Source of the DNA: Paenibacillus timonensis
GTDB lineage: Bacteria; Bacillota; Bacilli; Paenibacillales; Paenibacillaceae
Assembly (NCBI RefSeq): GCF_022427145.1
Contig: NZ_JAKSXN010000032.1
Coordinates: 1 to 62,838 of the forward strand
DNA: 62,838 nt
Direction: 5' to 3'
Part shown: in pieces, positions 28,185 through 36,365 of the stretch
Layout of the letters: the number at the start of each line of letters is the position of its first letter
Numbering within the stretch: position 1 is the first letter of the stretch
Made by a program: the position numbers and the translations under genes
Notes under the pieces: generated by a model
The model's database searches: none
What the model was told of the DNA's origin: nothing
What the model saw: only the letters and a program-made list of their open reading frames with translations

Positions 28185-28967
28185 TTACAACACCGCCGAC
28201 GTGCCGCCGTCGATGTTGACCGCCGTGCCCGTCACATATGAGGCGGCTTCGGATACCAAGAAGGCGATGACCTTCGCCGCCTCCTCGGTGTGACCGATCC
28301 GGCCCAGCGGAATACCGTGCCGCGGGTCGGTCGCGAATTGCTCCCACGTGAGGTCGGGTGCCGCTTGCCGCCATTTCCGCTCAATCTGGTCGCTGCGGAC
28401 AAGCCCGATGCACACCGCGTTCACGCGGATGCGGTCGGCAGCCAGATCCTTGCTCATCGCCTTCGTCAGGGCAAGGCCGGCCGCCCGGCTGACCGATGTC
28501 GGCAGCGAGGAAGGCCCCGGCGCTTTGCCGCTGATCGCGGTCACGTTAAGAATGGCGCCGCCCCCTGCTTTTCGCAGGTGAGGAACCGCAGCGCGGGAGA
28601 AATTCACCGCCCCGAGTACCTTGAGATCCAGGTCGGCTCCCCAGGTCTCGGCCTCGACTTGCTCGAAAGGCCCCGCCGCCGACGTGCCGGCATTGTTCAC
28701 AAGTATATCGAGACCGCCAAAATGCTCGGCCGCCTGCTCCACCGCCCGGCGCGCCTCCTCGCCCGAAGCGACGTCGGCGACGAGGACGAGCGGGTCAACC
28801 CCCGTCTTCGCACGGATAGCCGCGGCGGCTTCCCGCAACGGCCCTTCCCCCCGCGCGACGATGGCCACCTGGGCTCCTTCCGCAGCTAACGCGAGGGCGG
28901 TTGCCAGGCCAATCCCCTTGCTCCCGCCGGTAATGATCGCGCGTTTTCCTTGCAATCCCAGATCCAT
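28185..28967 (-). CDS. SDR-family protein with atypical active site
   Basis: A 260-residue short-chain dehydrogenase fold: TGGSKGIG (13-20), NNAG (91-94), Ser146 and a C-terminal NIDGG. The usual Tyr-x3-Lys is replaced: the segment PTSVSRAAGLALTKA puts Thr157 and Arg161 at the Tyr and Lys positions. I recall relatives with the same PTSVSRAAG signature, so this is probably a distinct subfamily and not a local mutation. It is third in a minus-strand operon after eda and the 560-aa-class protein, which suggests a uronate-pathway role. RBS GAGGAGGGA. Confidence 0.85.
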   Translation of the reverse strand: MDLGLQGKRAIITGGSKGIGLATALALAAEGAQVAIVARGEGPLREAAAAIRAKTGVDPLVLVADVASGEEARRAVEQAAEHFGGLDILVNNAGTSAAGPFEQVEAETWGADLDLKVLGAVNFSRAAVPHLRKAGGGAILNVTAISGKAPGPSSLPTSVSRAAGLALTKAMSKDLAADRIRVNAVCIGLVRSDQIERKWRQAAPDLTWEQFATDPRHGIPLGRIGHTEEAAKVIAFLVSEAASYVTGTAVNIDGGTSAVL

Positions 28968-29017
28968 GTGAATCCCTCCTCGACTTTTTTCACCTATTAA
29001 TTAGTTCAAGCTAAGTT

Positions 29018-29686
29018 TTAGGATAACCCTTTGGCTTTCATGAACTCCGCTTTATAGGCAGCGGCCTTCTGGGCGATCAACGACAGATCGTTCCGCTTCA
29101 CCGCTTCGTTCGTCAAATCCGAGCCGATGCCGACAGCCACCGCGCCGGCTTGGATCCATTCGCCGAGATTCGTGAGCGAAACCCCGCCGGTCGGCATGAT
29201 ATTCGCTTGGGGCAGCGGCCCTTTGATCGCTTTGATCATCGACGGATCGTACAGATTGCCCGGGAACAGCTTCACGATGTCCGCCCCGAGCTCCAGCGCC
29301 TCCTGGATTTCCTTAATCGTCATGCACCCGGGCATCACCGGGATACGGTATCGATTACACAATCTCACCGTATCCGGATTCAAAGACGGCCCCACCACGA
29401 ACTGGGCGCCGCTAAGGATCGCAGCCCGTGCCGTTTCGGGATCAAGCACCGTGCCCACGCCGATAATGGCATAACGGGATTCGTCCGAAGTGTCCCAGGT
29501 ATATTTGCGGGCCAATTCCTCGATCGCCCGCAGAGCAAACGGAATCGTCATCGTCACTTCGATGACTTTGATACCGCCGGCAATGGCCTGCTCGGCCATT
29601 TGCACGACTTCCTCCGGGGTTTCTCCGCGCAGGACGGCGACAACGCCCTCTTGCATGATTTTTTGTACAAGCTGTAGCTTTTTCAT
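29018..29686 (-). CDS. eda: 2-dehydro-3-deoxy-phosphogluconate (KDPG) aldolase
   Basis: A 222-residue class I aldolase that splits KDPG into pyruvate and glyceraldehyde 3-phosphate. It shows GVVAVLRGETPEEVV with the catalytic Glu/Arg region, KVIEVTMTIPFAL, GVGTVLDPETARAAILSGAQFVVGP and IVKLFPGN (Schiff-base Lys in the VKLFP motif). It completes the pathway with KduI, KduD and KdgK encoded nearby. It is in an operon with its two minus-strand neighbours (gaps of about 40-50 nt). Confidence 0.95.
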   Translation of the reverse strand: MKKLQLVQKIMQEGVVAVLRGETPEEVVQMAEQAIAGGIKVIEVTMTIPFALRAIEELARKYTWDTSDESRYAIIGVGTVLDPETARAAILSGAQFVVGPSLNPDTVRLCNRYRIPVMPGCMTIKEIQEALELGADIVKLFPGNLYDPSMIKAIKGPLPQANIMPTGGVSLTNLGEWIQAGAVAVGIGSDLTNEAVKRNDLSLIAQKAAAYKAEFMKAKGLS

Positions 29687-29725
29687 TCCCTAACCCTCTT
29701 TCCCATAAACGTTGTTCTTTACCCC

Positions 29726-31387
29726 TTACAATGAAAAAGAATAGGACTCCAACTCAACACGCTCGCCATTCACCCGCCGTTCCCCCGGACGTCCGGGGCC
29801 TTCTACGCTGAGGTAAAGCTCGGCTTCCTCTGCATAAGAGGTATACGACGCTTCAATCCTTCTCGCCAGGCCGCCGGCCTCGAAACGGGGCGCACGGGGC
29901 ATCATTTCCGCAACAAAGTCGTCAAGACCGGCGATTCCCCGCTCGTTTGCTTCCGGCAGACCGATCGCTTCCACCACGACGCCGACGCTGCGGCCTTCCG
30001 CCTCGACCTGAAGATAACCGTCCCGCTCCCGCACCCGATACGCACCTGATACATACACGGCAAAATACGCCTCTTCGACCTTTCCGCATATACCATTCGC
30101 TGCAAAACGCCATTCTCCTTCCGGAAGTACGCCGATGACCTGTCCGGGCACGTCCTCCGGCAGCGGGTAAACCGCCATGACGACGTTCTTATGATACAGC
30201 ACATCCGTCCATCCGCTTTGATGGCGCGGGTCGGTGCCCGCAGGATCATACCCCTTGCCGGGATGGAAGAAATACAGCTGATTGCCCTTCTCGCCGCGGA
30301 CCGGCAGGCTGAACCGCCAACGCAGCTGCTCGTTGTCGAATTCCTCGACTCTCTCCCACAGCCCCCCGACCGCGATTTGTCCGGTCACATAGGCATAGGA
30401 ATGAAGCCGTTGCTTCACGCCGCCGATCTCCTTCAGAATGGCAACCCTGGTCTCGGTCGGCATATTCCGCTTCAACGCTCGGAACCGGGCTTGTGCAGGA
30501 GCTTCATAGAAAAGAAGCCCAGCATATTCCGTACGCGGCATCGCTCCCGGCAGCTCGAAGTCGCCGAATTGCACGTAATCGTGCAGGACGTTAGCGTCCC
30601 GCGGCGCATCATGCGGCCAACCGCGGGCGTGGGCTCCAACCCACGCACCCTTGAAATAATAAACCGCCCGGACCTCCCATAGATGATCTAGCATCTCGGA
30701 GAGCTCCGCCTGTACCTTTACGTCATCCACCAGCGTCCAAGCGCAGGTGAACGCTTGAATCCAATGCCAGAACCACGGCAAGGCACCGTATTCAGCCATC
30801 CCCTCAAGCCGAATGCGGGTTAGCGTTTGCCGCAGGCTCTCCCTTCCGTCGGCGAACAACGCCGCATCTCCGTACCGCTGCCCGAAGATCAGCTTCGCAG
30901 CCGTGTATTTAGCCTCATGATGGTTGTAATCCCGCAAGGGCTTGCGATAGAAGCCGCTGCGGTACACATGGGACAATGCGTCCTCGAAGCATGCGGCCAG
31001 CTCCGGGTTCAGCTCATCCCCATAGCTATTTACGAAATACGCCATCAAGCTGCCCATCAGCTCCACCGGGAGAACATGCGGCGCGGCGAACTCCGGCGCC
31101 GGATCCAACCCCAGCGGCCAATGGCCGTATGTCGGACTGGACGCCTCCCCATCCTGCAGTCGAAGCACGCGCAGCAGTACCTGCTCGGCCAGCCGCCGGC
31201 CTTCCGTACGATCGATCGACGGCGATTCGTCCGGATCGACGGCGGCGGCAAATAAGTAAGAGGCGTAATAAAAGTTGTCCCGGATATCGCCATGAAACCA
31301 CAGCCCGCTGTCCAGGAGCGGCCGCTGCCACGCAATAACAGCGGCTTTGCGGACGATTTCCCTCATTCTAGCCCGATAAAGATTCAT
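29726..31387 (-). CDS. large uncharacterised enzyme-like protein of the uronate operon
   Basis: A 553-residue soluble protein starting at 31387 (MNLYRARM) after AAGGGGC. The N-terminal two thirds are helical with repeated aromatic patches (WFHGDIRDNFYYASYLFAA, YNHHEAKYTAAKLIFG, WFWHWIQAFTCAWTLVDDV), as in alpha/alpha-toroid glycoside hydrolases or polysaccharide lyases. The C-terminal third (from about 320) is beta-rich, like the sandwich domain of heparinase-type lyases. There is no signal peptide, so it should act on imported oligosaccharides. A role in releasing unsaturated uronate upstream of KduI is an inference from context. Confidence 0.6.
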   Translation of the reverse strand: MNLYRARMREIVRKAAVIAWQRPLLDSGLWFHGDIRDNFYYASYLFAAAVDPDESPSIDRTEGRRLAEQVLLRVLRLQDGEASSPTYGHWPLGLDPAPEFAAPHVLPVELMGSLMAYFVNSYGDELNPELAACFEDALSHVYRSGFYRKPLRDYNHHEAKYTAAKLIFGQRYGDAALFADGRESLRQTLTRIRLEGMAEYGALPWFWHWIQAFTCAWTLVDDVKVQAELSEMLDHLWEVRAVYYFKGAWVGAHARGWPHDAPRDANVLHDYVQFGDFELPGAMPRTEYAGLLFYEAPAQARFRALKRNMPTETRVAILKEIGGVKQRLHSYAYVTGQIAVGGLWERVEEFDNEQLRWRFSLPVRGEKGNQLYFFHPGKGYDPAGTDPRHQSGWTDVLYHKNVVMAVYPLPEDVPGQVIGVLPEGEWRFAANGICGKVEEAYFAVYVSGAYRVRERDGYLQVEAEGRSVGVVVEAIGLPEANERGIAGLDDFVAEMMPRAPRFEAGGLARRIEASYTSYAEEAELYLSVEGPGRPGERRVNGERVELESYSFSL

Positions 31388-31506
31388 CAAAAGCGCCCCT
31401 TCCCCCACATCCTACCATGGTTTCCACGGCCGCTAAAGCCGAGGGATCCACGATTTCATACAGTAAAACTTCTGATTTCCGTCATCTAATCCTTATTCGT
31501 AACCCC

Positions 31507-31568
31507 TTGCCAAATGAACCAAAATGGATTAATGTGAACCTATATGAACATTATACACCAAAACGAAC
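31507..31568 (+). promoter_or_regulatory. kduI promoter with phased TGAAC operator boxes
   Basis: TTGCCA (31507-31512), 17 nt, TAATGT (31530-31535) form a candidate promoter. TGAAC boxes start at 31515, 31535 and 31545 and a CGAAC at 31564: steps of 20, 10 and 19 nt, all close to whole helical turns. One box lies in the spacer and one overlaps the -10. The likely binder is the DeoR-type regulator encoded two genes downstream. Confidence 0.5.
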
Positions 31569-31588
31569 GTGAAAAGGAGAGATTTTAC

Positions 31589-32422
31589 ATGGAACGTCGT
31601 TTCGCCTCGCATCCCAATGAGGTTAAGCAATTCGATACGGATCGGCTGCGCAAGGAATTCCACATTCCCACCTTGTTTACGCCGAATCGGCTGGAGCTGG
31701 TGCTTACGCACGAGGACCGGCTGATTATCGGCGGCGCGGCTCCGGTACGGCAGGAGGTCAAGCTGGAAACGGATCTGAAGGAGCTGGGCGTCTCCTACTT
31801 CCTCGAACGGCGAGAGCTGGGAGCCATTAATGTCGGCGGGCCGGGTTCAATCGTCGTCGACGGGACGGAATACGAACTGAACAACAAGGATTGCTTGTAC
31901 GTCGGCAAGGGGACGCGCGAAGTGACTTTCCGAAGCAAGGATGCGGCAAAACCGGCGAAATTCTACCTGAATTCGGCTCCCGCGCATAAAGAGTTCCCTA
32001 CGGCTAAAACGACGCTGGCGGAAGCCGAATCCGGAGCGCTGGGCTCGATCGAAAATTCCAACGAACGGACGATCCACCGGTTCATTCATGAGAACGGCAT
32101 TCAAAGCTCCCAGCTCGTGATGGGGATGACCCAGCTCAAGACCGGCAACATGTGGAACACGATGCCAGCCCATGTCCATCCGCGCCGCATGGAAGCTTAT
32201 ATGTATTTTGATTTGGCAGAGGATGCCGTCGTTTTCCATCTCATGGGCGAGCCAAACGAAACCCGGCATATCATCATGCGCAACGAGCAGGCTGTCATCT
32301 CGCCGAGTTGGTCGATCCATAGCGGGGTCGGTACCAGCAATTATACGTTTATTTGGGGAATGGCCGGCGACAACAAAGCTTACGCGGACATGGACGCGGT
32401 TTCGATGAAAGACTTGAAATAA
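31589..32422 (+). CDS. kduI: 5-dehydro-4-deoxy-D-glucuronate isomerase
   Basis: A 277-residue cupin-type isomerase that converts 5-keto-4-deoxyuronate (from unsaturated uronates) to 3-deoxy-D-glycero-2,5-hexodiulosonate. The start at 31589 (MERRFASHPNEV) follows AAGGAGAG and gives the family length. The zinc site includes MPAHVHPRRMEAYMYF and later SPSWSIHSGVGTSNYTFIWGMAGDN. It heads the kduI-regulator-kduD plus-strand operon. Confidence 0.96.
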   Translation: MERRFASHPNEVKQFDTDRLRKEFHIPTLFTPNRLELVLTHEDRLIIGGAAPVRQEVKLETDLKELGVSYFLERRELGAINVGGPGSIVVDGTEYELNNKDCLYVGKGTREVTFRSKDAAKPAKFYLNSAPAHKEFPTAKTTLAEAESGALGSIENSNERTIHRFIHENGIQSSQLVMGMTQLKTGNMWNTMPAHVHPRRMEAYMYFDLAEDAVVFHLMGEPNETRHIIMRNEQAVISPSWSIHSGVGTSNYTFIWGMAGDNKAYADMDAVSMKDLK

Positions 32423-32440
32423 GAAAGAGTGAAACCTAGC

Positions 32441-33202
32441 ATGAATCCAATTCGACGTTATGAAAAAATCATGGAGGTTCTGCTGACGCACAAGGAAGTG
32501 ACGGTGGCGGAATTAAGCGACAGCCTGGGCGTGACCGGTAAGACGATCCGGGAGGATCTCGCCAAGCTCGAGGAGCAGGGGCTCCTGGTGCGCGTGCACG
32601 GCGGAGCCATGCTCGCCCAGAGCGACCAATACGGCATCCTGCCGTCCAAGGAGCCGCTGGCCAAACACGCCGAGGAGAAAAGCGAAATCGCCCGCCTCGC
32701 CTTAAACCACATCCAGGAGGGCGATATTATCGCGTTGGACGGAGGCAGCACCACGCTGGAGATGGCCCGGCGGCTGGAGAACCGTTCGCTGACCGTCGTC
32801 ACGAACGATGTATACATCATCAGCGAGTTGGCGGCTAAAGACCAGATCCGCCTCGTCGTACCAGGAGGCTACCGCGTCCGCAACATGCTGGCCGGTCCGG
32901 AGTCGGCGGCATACGTGCGTCAGTTGAACATCCAAAAAGCCTTTATCTCTGCGACCGGCATTCACCCGGAACATGGGCTGTCGATCTATACCGGCGATTT
33001 GATCGACTTCAAGCGGGCCCTGATCGAAACCTCCCGCGAGGCGATCGCCGTCATGAACCATCAGAAGTTTGGTCAGACGGCCCTTCGCACCTTTGCCGCA
33101 CTTAGCGAAATCTCGCGGATCATCACCGATCGAGGCCTCTCCCCCGAGGCCGCAGAGCCCTATGAACGCGCCGGCGTAATGATCGAATTCACGGACAAAT
33201 AA
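32441..33202 (+). CDS. DeoR/GlpR-family transcriptional regulator
   Basis: A 253-residue regulator starting at 32441 (MNPIRRYEKIMEVL); the upstream GTG at 32429 has no better RBS. The N-terminal winged helix has VTVAELSDSLGVTGKTIREDLAKLEEQGLLVRVHGGA. The C-terminal sugar-isomerase-like domain has ALDGGSTTLEMARRL and FISATGIHPEHGLS, the phospho-sugar binding part. It sits between kduI and kduD, so it is probably the local repressor of uronate catabolism, responding to a KDG-type intermediate. Confidence 0.92.
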   Translation: MNPIRRYEKIMEVLLTHKEVTVAELSDSLGVTGKTIREDLAKLEEQGLLVRVHGGAMLAQSDQYGILPSKEPLAKHAEEKSEIARLALNHIQEGDIIALDGGSTTLEMARRLENRSLTVVTNDVYIISELAAKDQIRLVVPGGYRVRNMLAGPESAAYVRQLNIQKAFISATGIHPEHGLSIYTGDLIDFKRALIETSREAIAVMNHQKFGQTALRTFAALSEISRIITDRGLSPEAAEPYERAGVMIEFTDK

Positions 33203-33239
33203 ACGAAGCGAACGTGATCTTAAGGAGGAACATGTATTT

Positions 33240-33992
33240 ATGAAACTGTTTGATTTAACGGGGAAAACCGCCCTGGTCACCGGAGCCGCCGGCGGACTGG
33301 GCCAAGGGATCGCGATTGGACTGGCCGAAGCCGGTGCTGACGTCGTTTGCGCGTCCCTCAGCAGCAGTGCCGAAACCGTGGGCAAAATCACGGCTTTGGG
33401 CCGGGAAGCTTCGGAAATCATCGTCGATCTCAGCGATCATTCCAAGCTGCAGGACACCTTCGACGAAGCGCTCACGTTGACGGGACATATCGATATCCTG
33501 GTTAACAATGCAGGCATCATCCGCCGGACGCCGGCGAAAGACCACAGCGAGAAAGACTGGTTCGACGTCATCAATCTCAATCTGAGCACGGTTTTTCTGT
33601 TGTCGCAAATCGCCGGACGCCATATGATCGAGCGCGGCAGCGGCAAGATGATTAATATCTGCTCCATGCTCTCCTACCAAGGAGGGATCAACGTGCCCGG
33701 CTATACCGCCAGTAAGCACGGCGTCGCCGGCTTGACCAAGGCGTTCGCCAACGAATGGGCTTCGTCCGGCCTGCAGGTCAATGCGATCGCTCCCGGCTAC
33801 ATGGCGACGGACAACACGGCGCCGATCCGGGCAGACGAGAACCGGAAAGCTTCGATCACGGACCGGATTCCCGCCGGACGGTGGGGAACGCCGGAGGACG
33901 TGAAAGGCCCCGCCGTCTTCCTCGCCTCCGCCGCCTCGGATTATCTGAACGGCCATATCCTCTGCGTCGATGGAGGATGGATGGCGCGATAA
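33240..33992 (+). CDS. kduD: 2-deoxy-D-gluconate 3-dehydrogenase / KduD
   Basis: A 250-residue SDR that reduces the KduI product to 2-keto-3-deoxygluconate with NAD(P)H. It shows TGAAGGLGQGIA, NNAGIIRR, the catalytic Ser in NICSMLSYQGG and YTASKHG, and the C-terminal VDGGWMAR, all typical of KduD. RBS AAGGAGG lies 11 nt ahead. The operon ends in a strong terminator at 34113. Confidence 0.95.
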   Translation: MKLFDLTGKTALVTGAAGGLGQGIAIGLAEAGADVVCASLSSSAETVGKITALGREASEIIVDLSDHSKLQDTFDEALTLTGHIDILVNNAGIIRRTPAKDHSEKDWFDVINLNLSTVFLLSQIAGRHMIERGSGKMINICSMLSYQGGINVPGYTASKHGVAGLTKAFANEWASSGLQVNAIAPGYMATDNTAPIRADENRKASITDRIPAGRWGTPEDVKGPAVFLASAASDYLNGHILCVDGGWMAR

Positions 33993-34112
33993 TGGAAGCC
34001 TTCCGGACGTTTTTGTCCATGCAGCTTGTTCCTGCCGTATTGGCGAACGCTTCGCACCCGTTCTACGGCCGGATCCCGCATATTCCGCCATCTCCGCTTA
34101 TCGGGAATTTTC

Positions 34113-34137
34113 GCCTGCCACGTCGGCAGGCTTTTTT
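34113..34137 (+). terminator. intrinsic terminator of the kdu operon
   Basis: GCCTGCC (34113-34119), loop ACGTC, GGCAGGC (34125-34131), then six T. Confidence 0.92.
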
Positions 34138-34230
34138 CCGTGAACGAGGAATTTCGTTATCTTGCTTTTCCTTTCGCTCCCCATGGCGCCGTTCCCCCGA
34201 CCAAGGTATACTAAGGCTGGAGGTGAGCCC

Positions 34231-34818
34231 ATGACCAACAGCGGCGTGGATCAGACCTATAAGGCCGCAAACGATGCACAGTGGCAAGCGATTCTCGCCA
34301 ACGACGCCGCGCAGGACGGCCGTTTCTACTACGCGGTGGCCAGCACGGGCATCTTCTGCCGGCCTTCCTGCAAATCGCGGCCGCCCAAGCGGGAGAACGT
34401 CCTTGTTTTCGCCAGTGCCGAACTGGCCAAAGCCGCCCGTTTTCGCCCCTGCAAACGCTGCAGACCGGAAGGGCAGCGGCTGCCGGACCGGGAATGGGTC
34501 GATCAGATCGCAGATTATATCGATCGCCACTACCGGGACAAGCTCACGCTGGAGACGTTGGCCGAGGGGTGCCACGGCAGCCCGTACCATCTGCAGCGAA
34601 CGTTTAAACGGGTCATGCGGATGACGCCGACGGAATACCTGGGGCGGCGGCGAATCGAGGAGGCGCAGCGGGCTTTGGCCGAATCGCAGCGGACCGTTGC
34701 GGAGATCGCCCGGGAAGTGGGCATCGGCAGTTCAGCCTATATGATCACCCTGTTCAAGAAAATAACCGGCGTCACGCCGAACGAATATCGCAAAATGCAA
34801 ACGGATGGGCGCCTCTGA
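34231..34818 (+). CDS. adaA: AdaA: methylphosphotriester-DNA methyltransferase / AraC activator
   Basis: A 195-residue protein starting at 34231 after GGAGGTGA. Residues about 1-80 form the Ada zinc domain with four Cys (CRPSCKSRPP and CKRC); the first accepts methyl groups from DNA phosphotriesters. Residues 90-190 are an AraC double HTH (LTLETLAEGCHGSPYHLQRTFKRVMRMTP). Methylated protein should activate its own operon, which includes ogt and the radical SAM gene, as in the B. subtilis adaptive response. Confidence 0.95.
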   Translation: MTNSGVDQTYKAANDAQWQAILANDAAQDGRFYYAVASTGIFCRPSCKSRPPKRENVLVFASAELAKAARFRPCKRCRPEGQRLPDREWVDQIADYIDRHYRDKLTLETLAEGCHGSPYHLQRTFKRVMRMTPTEYLGRRRIEEAQRALAESQRTVAEIAREVGIGSSAYMITLFKKITGVTPNEYRKMQTDGRL

Positions 34819-34865
34819 GCTTGCCCATGCCAGTAATTACAATCTTACCCGGAGGTGTATGCTCC

Positions 34866-35405
34866 ATGACAACCACCCAGCCCCTGCCGTTATATTGGTC
34901 ACGGCTTCAGGAACCAACCTGGAGCCTGTATTTCGCCGCTACGGGCAAAGGCCTGGCTTTCGTCGGATCGTCCGGCGGCTCGCTTGACGAACTGAGCGCC
35001 TGGGCGAGCCGACGTTTCCCCGGCAGCCCGCTTACGCAGGATGACCGCCGGTTGGCTCCTTATACCGCCGAGCTGGCGGAATATTTTCGCGGCGAACGCC
35101 ATCGCTTTACCGTCCCTTTCGACCTGCAAGGGACTCCGTTCCAGCAGGCCGTATGGCAGTCGCTATGCGCGATTCCCTTTGGGCAAACCCGCTCCTACTC
35201 GGATATCGCCGAATCCATCCGCAAGCCGGCTGCCGTCCGTGCCGTCGGCACGGCGATCGGAGCCAACCCGTTGCTCGTCACCGTTCCGTGCCATCGCGTG
35301 ATCGGCAAGAACGGGGCACTCACCGGCTACCGCGGCGGACTGGAGATGAAAACCCGGCTGCTTGAGCTAGAACGAGCGGCTATAGGCGGCGGAGGCGGAT
35401 GTTGA
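34866..35405 (+). CDS. ogt: methylated-DNA-[protein]-cysteine S-methyltransferase
   Basis: A 179-residue O6-alkylguanine-DNA alkyltransferase (AdaB/Ogt) starting at 34866 after GGAGGTG. The suicide active site VPCHRVIGKNGALTGYRGG and the HTH region FQQAVWQSLCAIPFGQTRSY are intact. It removes alkyl groups from O6-guanine. It lies 47 nt after adaA and overlaps the next gene by 7 nt. Confidence 0.96.
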   Translation: MTTTQPLPLYWSRLQEPTWSLYFAATGKGLAFVGSSGGSLDELSAWASRRFPGSPLTQDDRRLAPYTAELAEYFRGERHRFTVPFDLQGTPFQQAVWQSLCAIPFGQTRSYSDIAESIRKPAAVRAVGTAIGANPLLVTVPCHRVIGKNGALTGYRGGLEMKTRLLELERAAIGGGGGC

Positions 35406-36238
35406 ATTCAGACGATCGACCGCGCGTGTCCACCGTCTATACCTCGCCCAAGAAGCTGCTTAACAAGGGGACCGGCTTCCTGTCCCCCTATTCCCATTCC
35501 CTCAACCCCTACGCCGGTTGCGCCTTTGCCTGTTCGTATTGCTATGTGCGCCAACTGCCGGTTGCCTTGTTCCGCAAGCCGGAGTGGGGTTCTTGGGTGG
35601 ACATCAAGCAAAATGCGGCGGATCTTCTCCGCAAAGAGCTGGGCAAAGCCAAAGCCAAGGGACCGGTTACGATCTTTATGTCGTCAAGCACCGATCCGTA
35701 TCAACCCGCCGAATATAAGGAGCGGATCACCCGTTCATTGCTGGAAGCAATGGTAAACGATCCGCCCGACTTTCTGCTGGTTCAAACTCGCAGTCCCTTG
35801 GTCACCCGCGATATCGACCTGTTGCTGCAGTTGAAGGATCGGGTCCGCGTCAGCTTGACCATCGAGACGGATCGGGAGGAGATCCGCCGGGCGTTTACGC
35901 CCTACGCTCCGCCGATTGCGGCACGCCTGCGTGCCGGGCGGCTGTTGGCCGAGGCCGGCGTGCCGGTTCAGGCAACGATCGCTCCGGTGCTCCCCAGCAG
36001 CGAGCGGTTCCCGGACCAGCTGCTTCCCTGGGCGGATCGCGTCTGTCTTGACGATTACTTTATGGGCGACGGCAGCGGAGGAACTCGCACCGCCAAACTG
36101 GGCATTCGCTCGCGATATGAACAGCTCGGACTCGAATCCTGGTATACGCCGGAAACCTACCGGCTGGTTCAGGAACGCCTGCTGCAGGTGTTTCCCGATC
36201 ACCGGGTGTTTCTCAGCCAGGACGGATTCGCCCCCTAA
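35399..36238 (+). CDS. SPL-family radical SAM protein
   Basis: A 279-residue radical SAM enzyme related to spore photoproduct lyase and the Rv2578c group. The iron-sulfur motif C-x3-C-x2-C (GCAFACSYCYVRQLP) is intact near residue 40. Later cues are MSSSTDPYQPAEY and LVQTRSPLVTRDIDLL. It overlaps ogt by 7 nt, so it belongs to the alkylation-repair operon. It is shorter than true SplB (about 340 residues) and lacks its usual C-terminal Cys region as far as I can see, so DNA repair is suggested by context and not shown. Confidence 0.85.
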   Translation: MLNSDDRPRVSTVYTSPKKLLNKGTGFLSPYSHSLNPYAGCAFACSYCYVRQLPVALFRKPEWGSWVDIKQNAADLLRKELGKAKAKGPVTIFMSSSTDPYQPAEYKERITRSLLEAMVNDPPDFLLVQTRSPLVTRDIDLLLQLKDRVRVSLTIETDREEIRRAFTPYAPPIAARLRAGRLLAEAGVPVQATIAPVLPSSERFPDQLLPWADRVCLDDYFMGDGSGGTRTAKLGIRSRYEQLGLESWYTPETYRLVQERLLQVFPDHRVFLSQDGFAP

Positions 36239-36284
36239 ACAAAGCCAACCCGCCGGAGCCGAAGCTCCCGCGGGTTGGCTTTGT
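36239..36284 (+). terminator. intrinsic terminator of the ada operon
   Basis: ACAAAGCCAACCCGC / GCGGGTTGGCTTTGT, a 15-bp stem with GGAGC/GCTCC inside the loop, right after the radical SAM stop codon. It may also serve kdgK on the other strand. Confidence 0.75.
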
Positions 36285-36365
36285 GATGCAATGCCGGATT
36301 TGCTATAAATGATCACGTTAACATTTTTGCGCGACATCCGCCCTCAGAAGAAGAAGGCTTGATCT

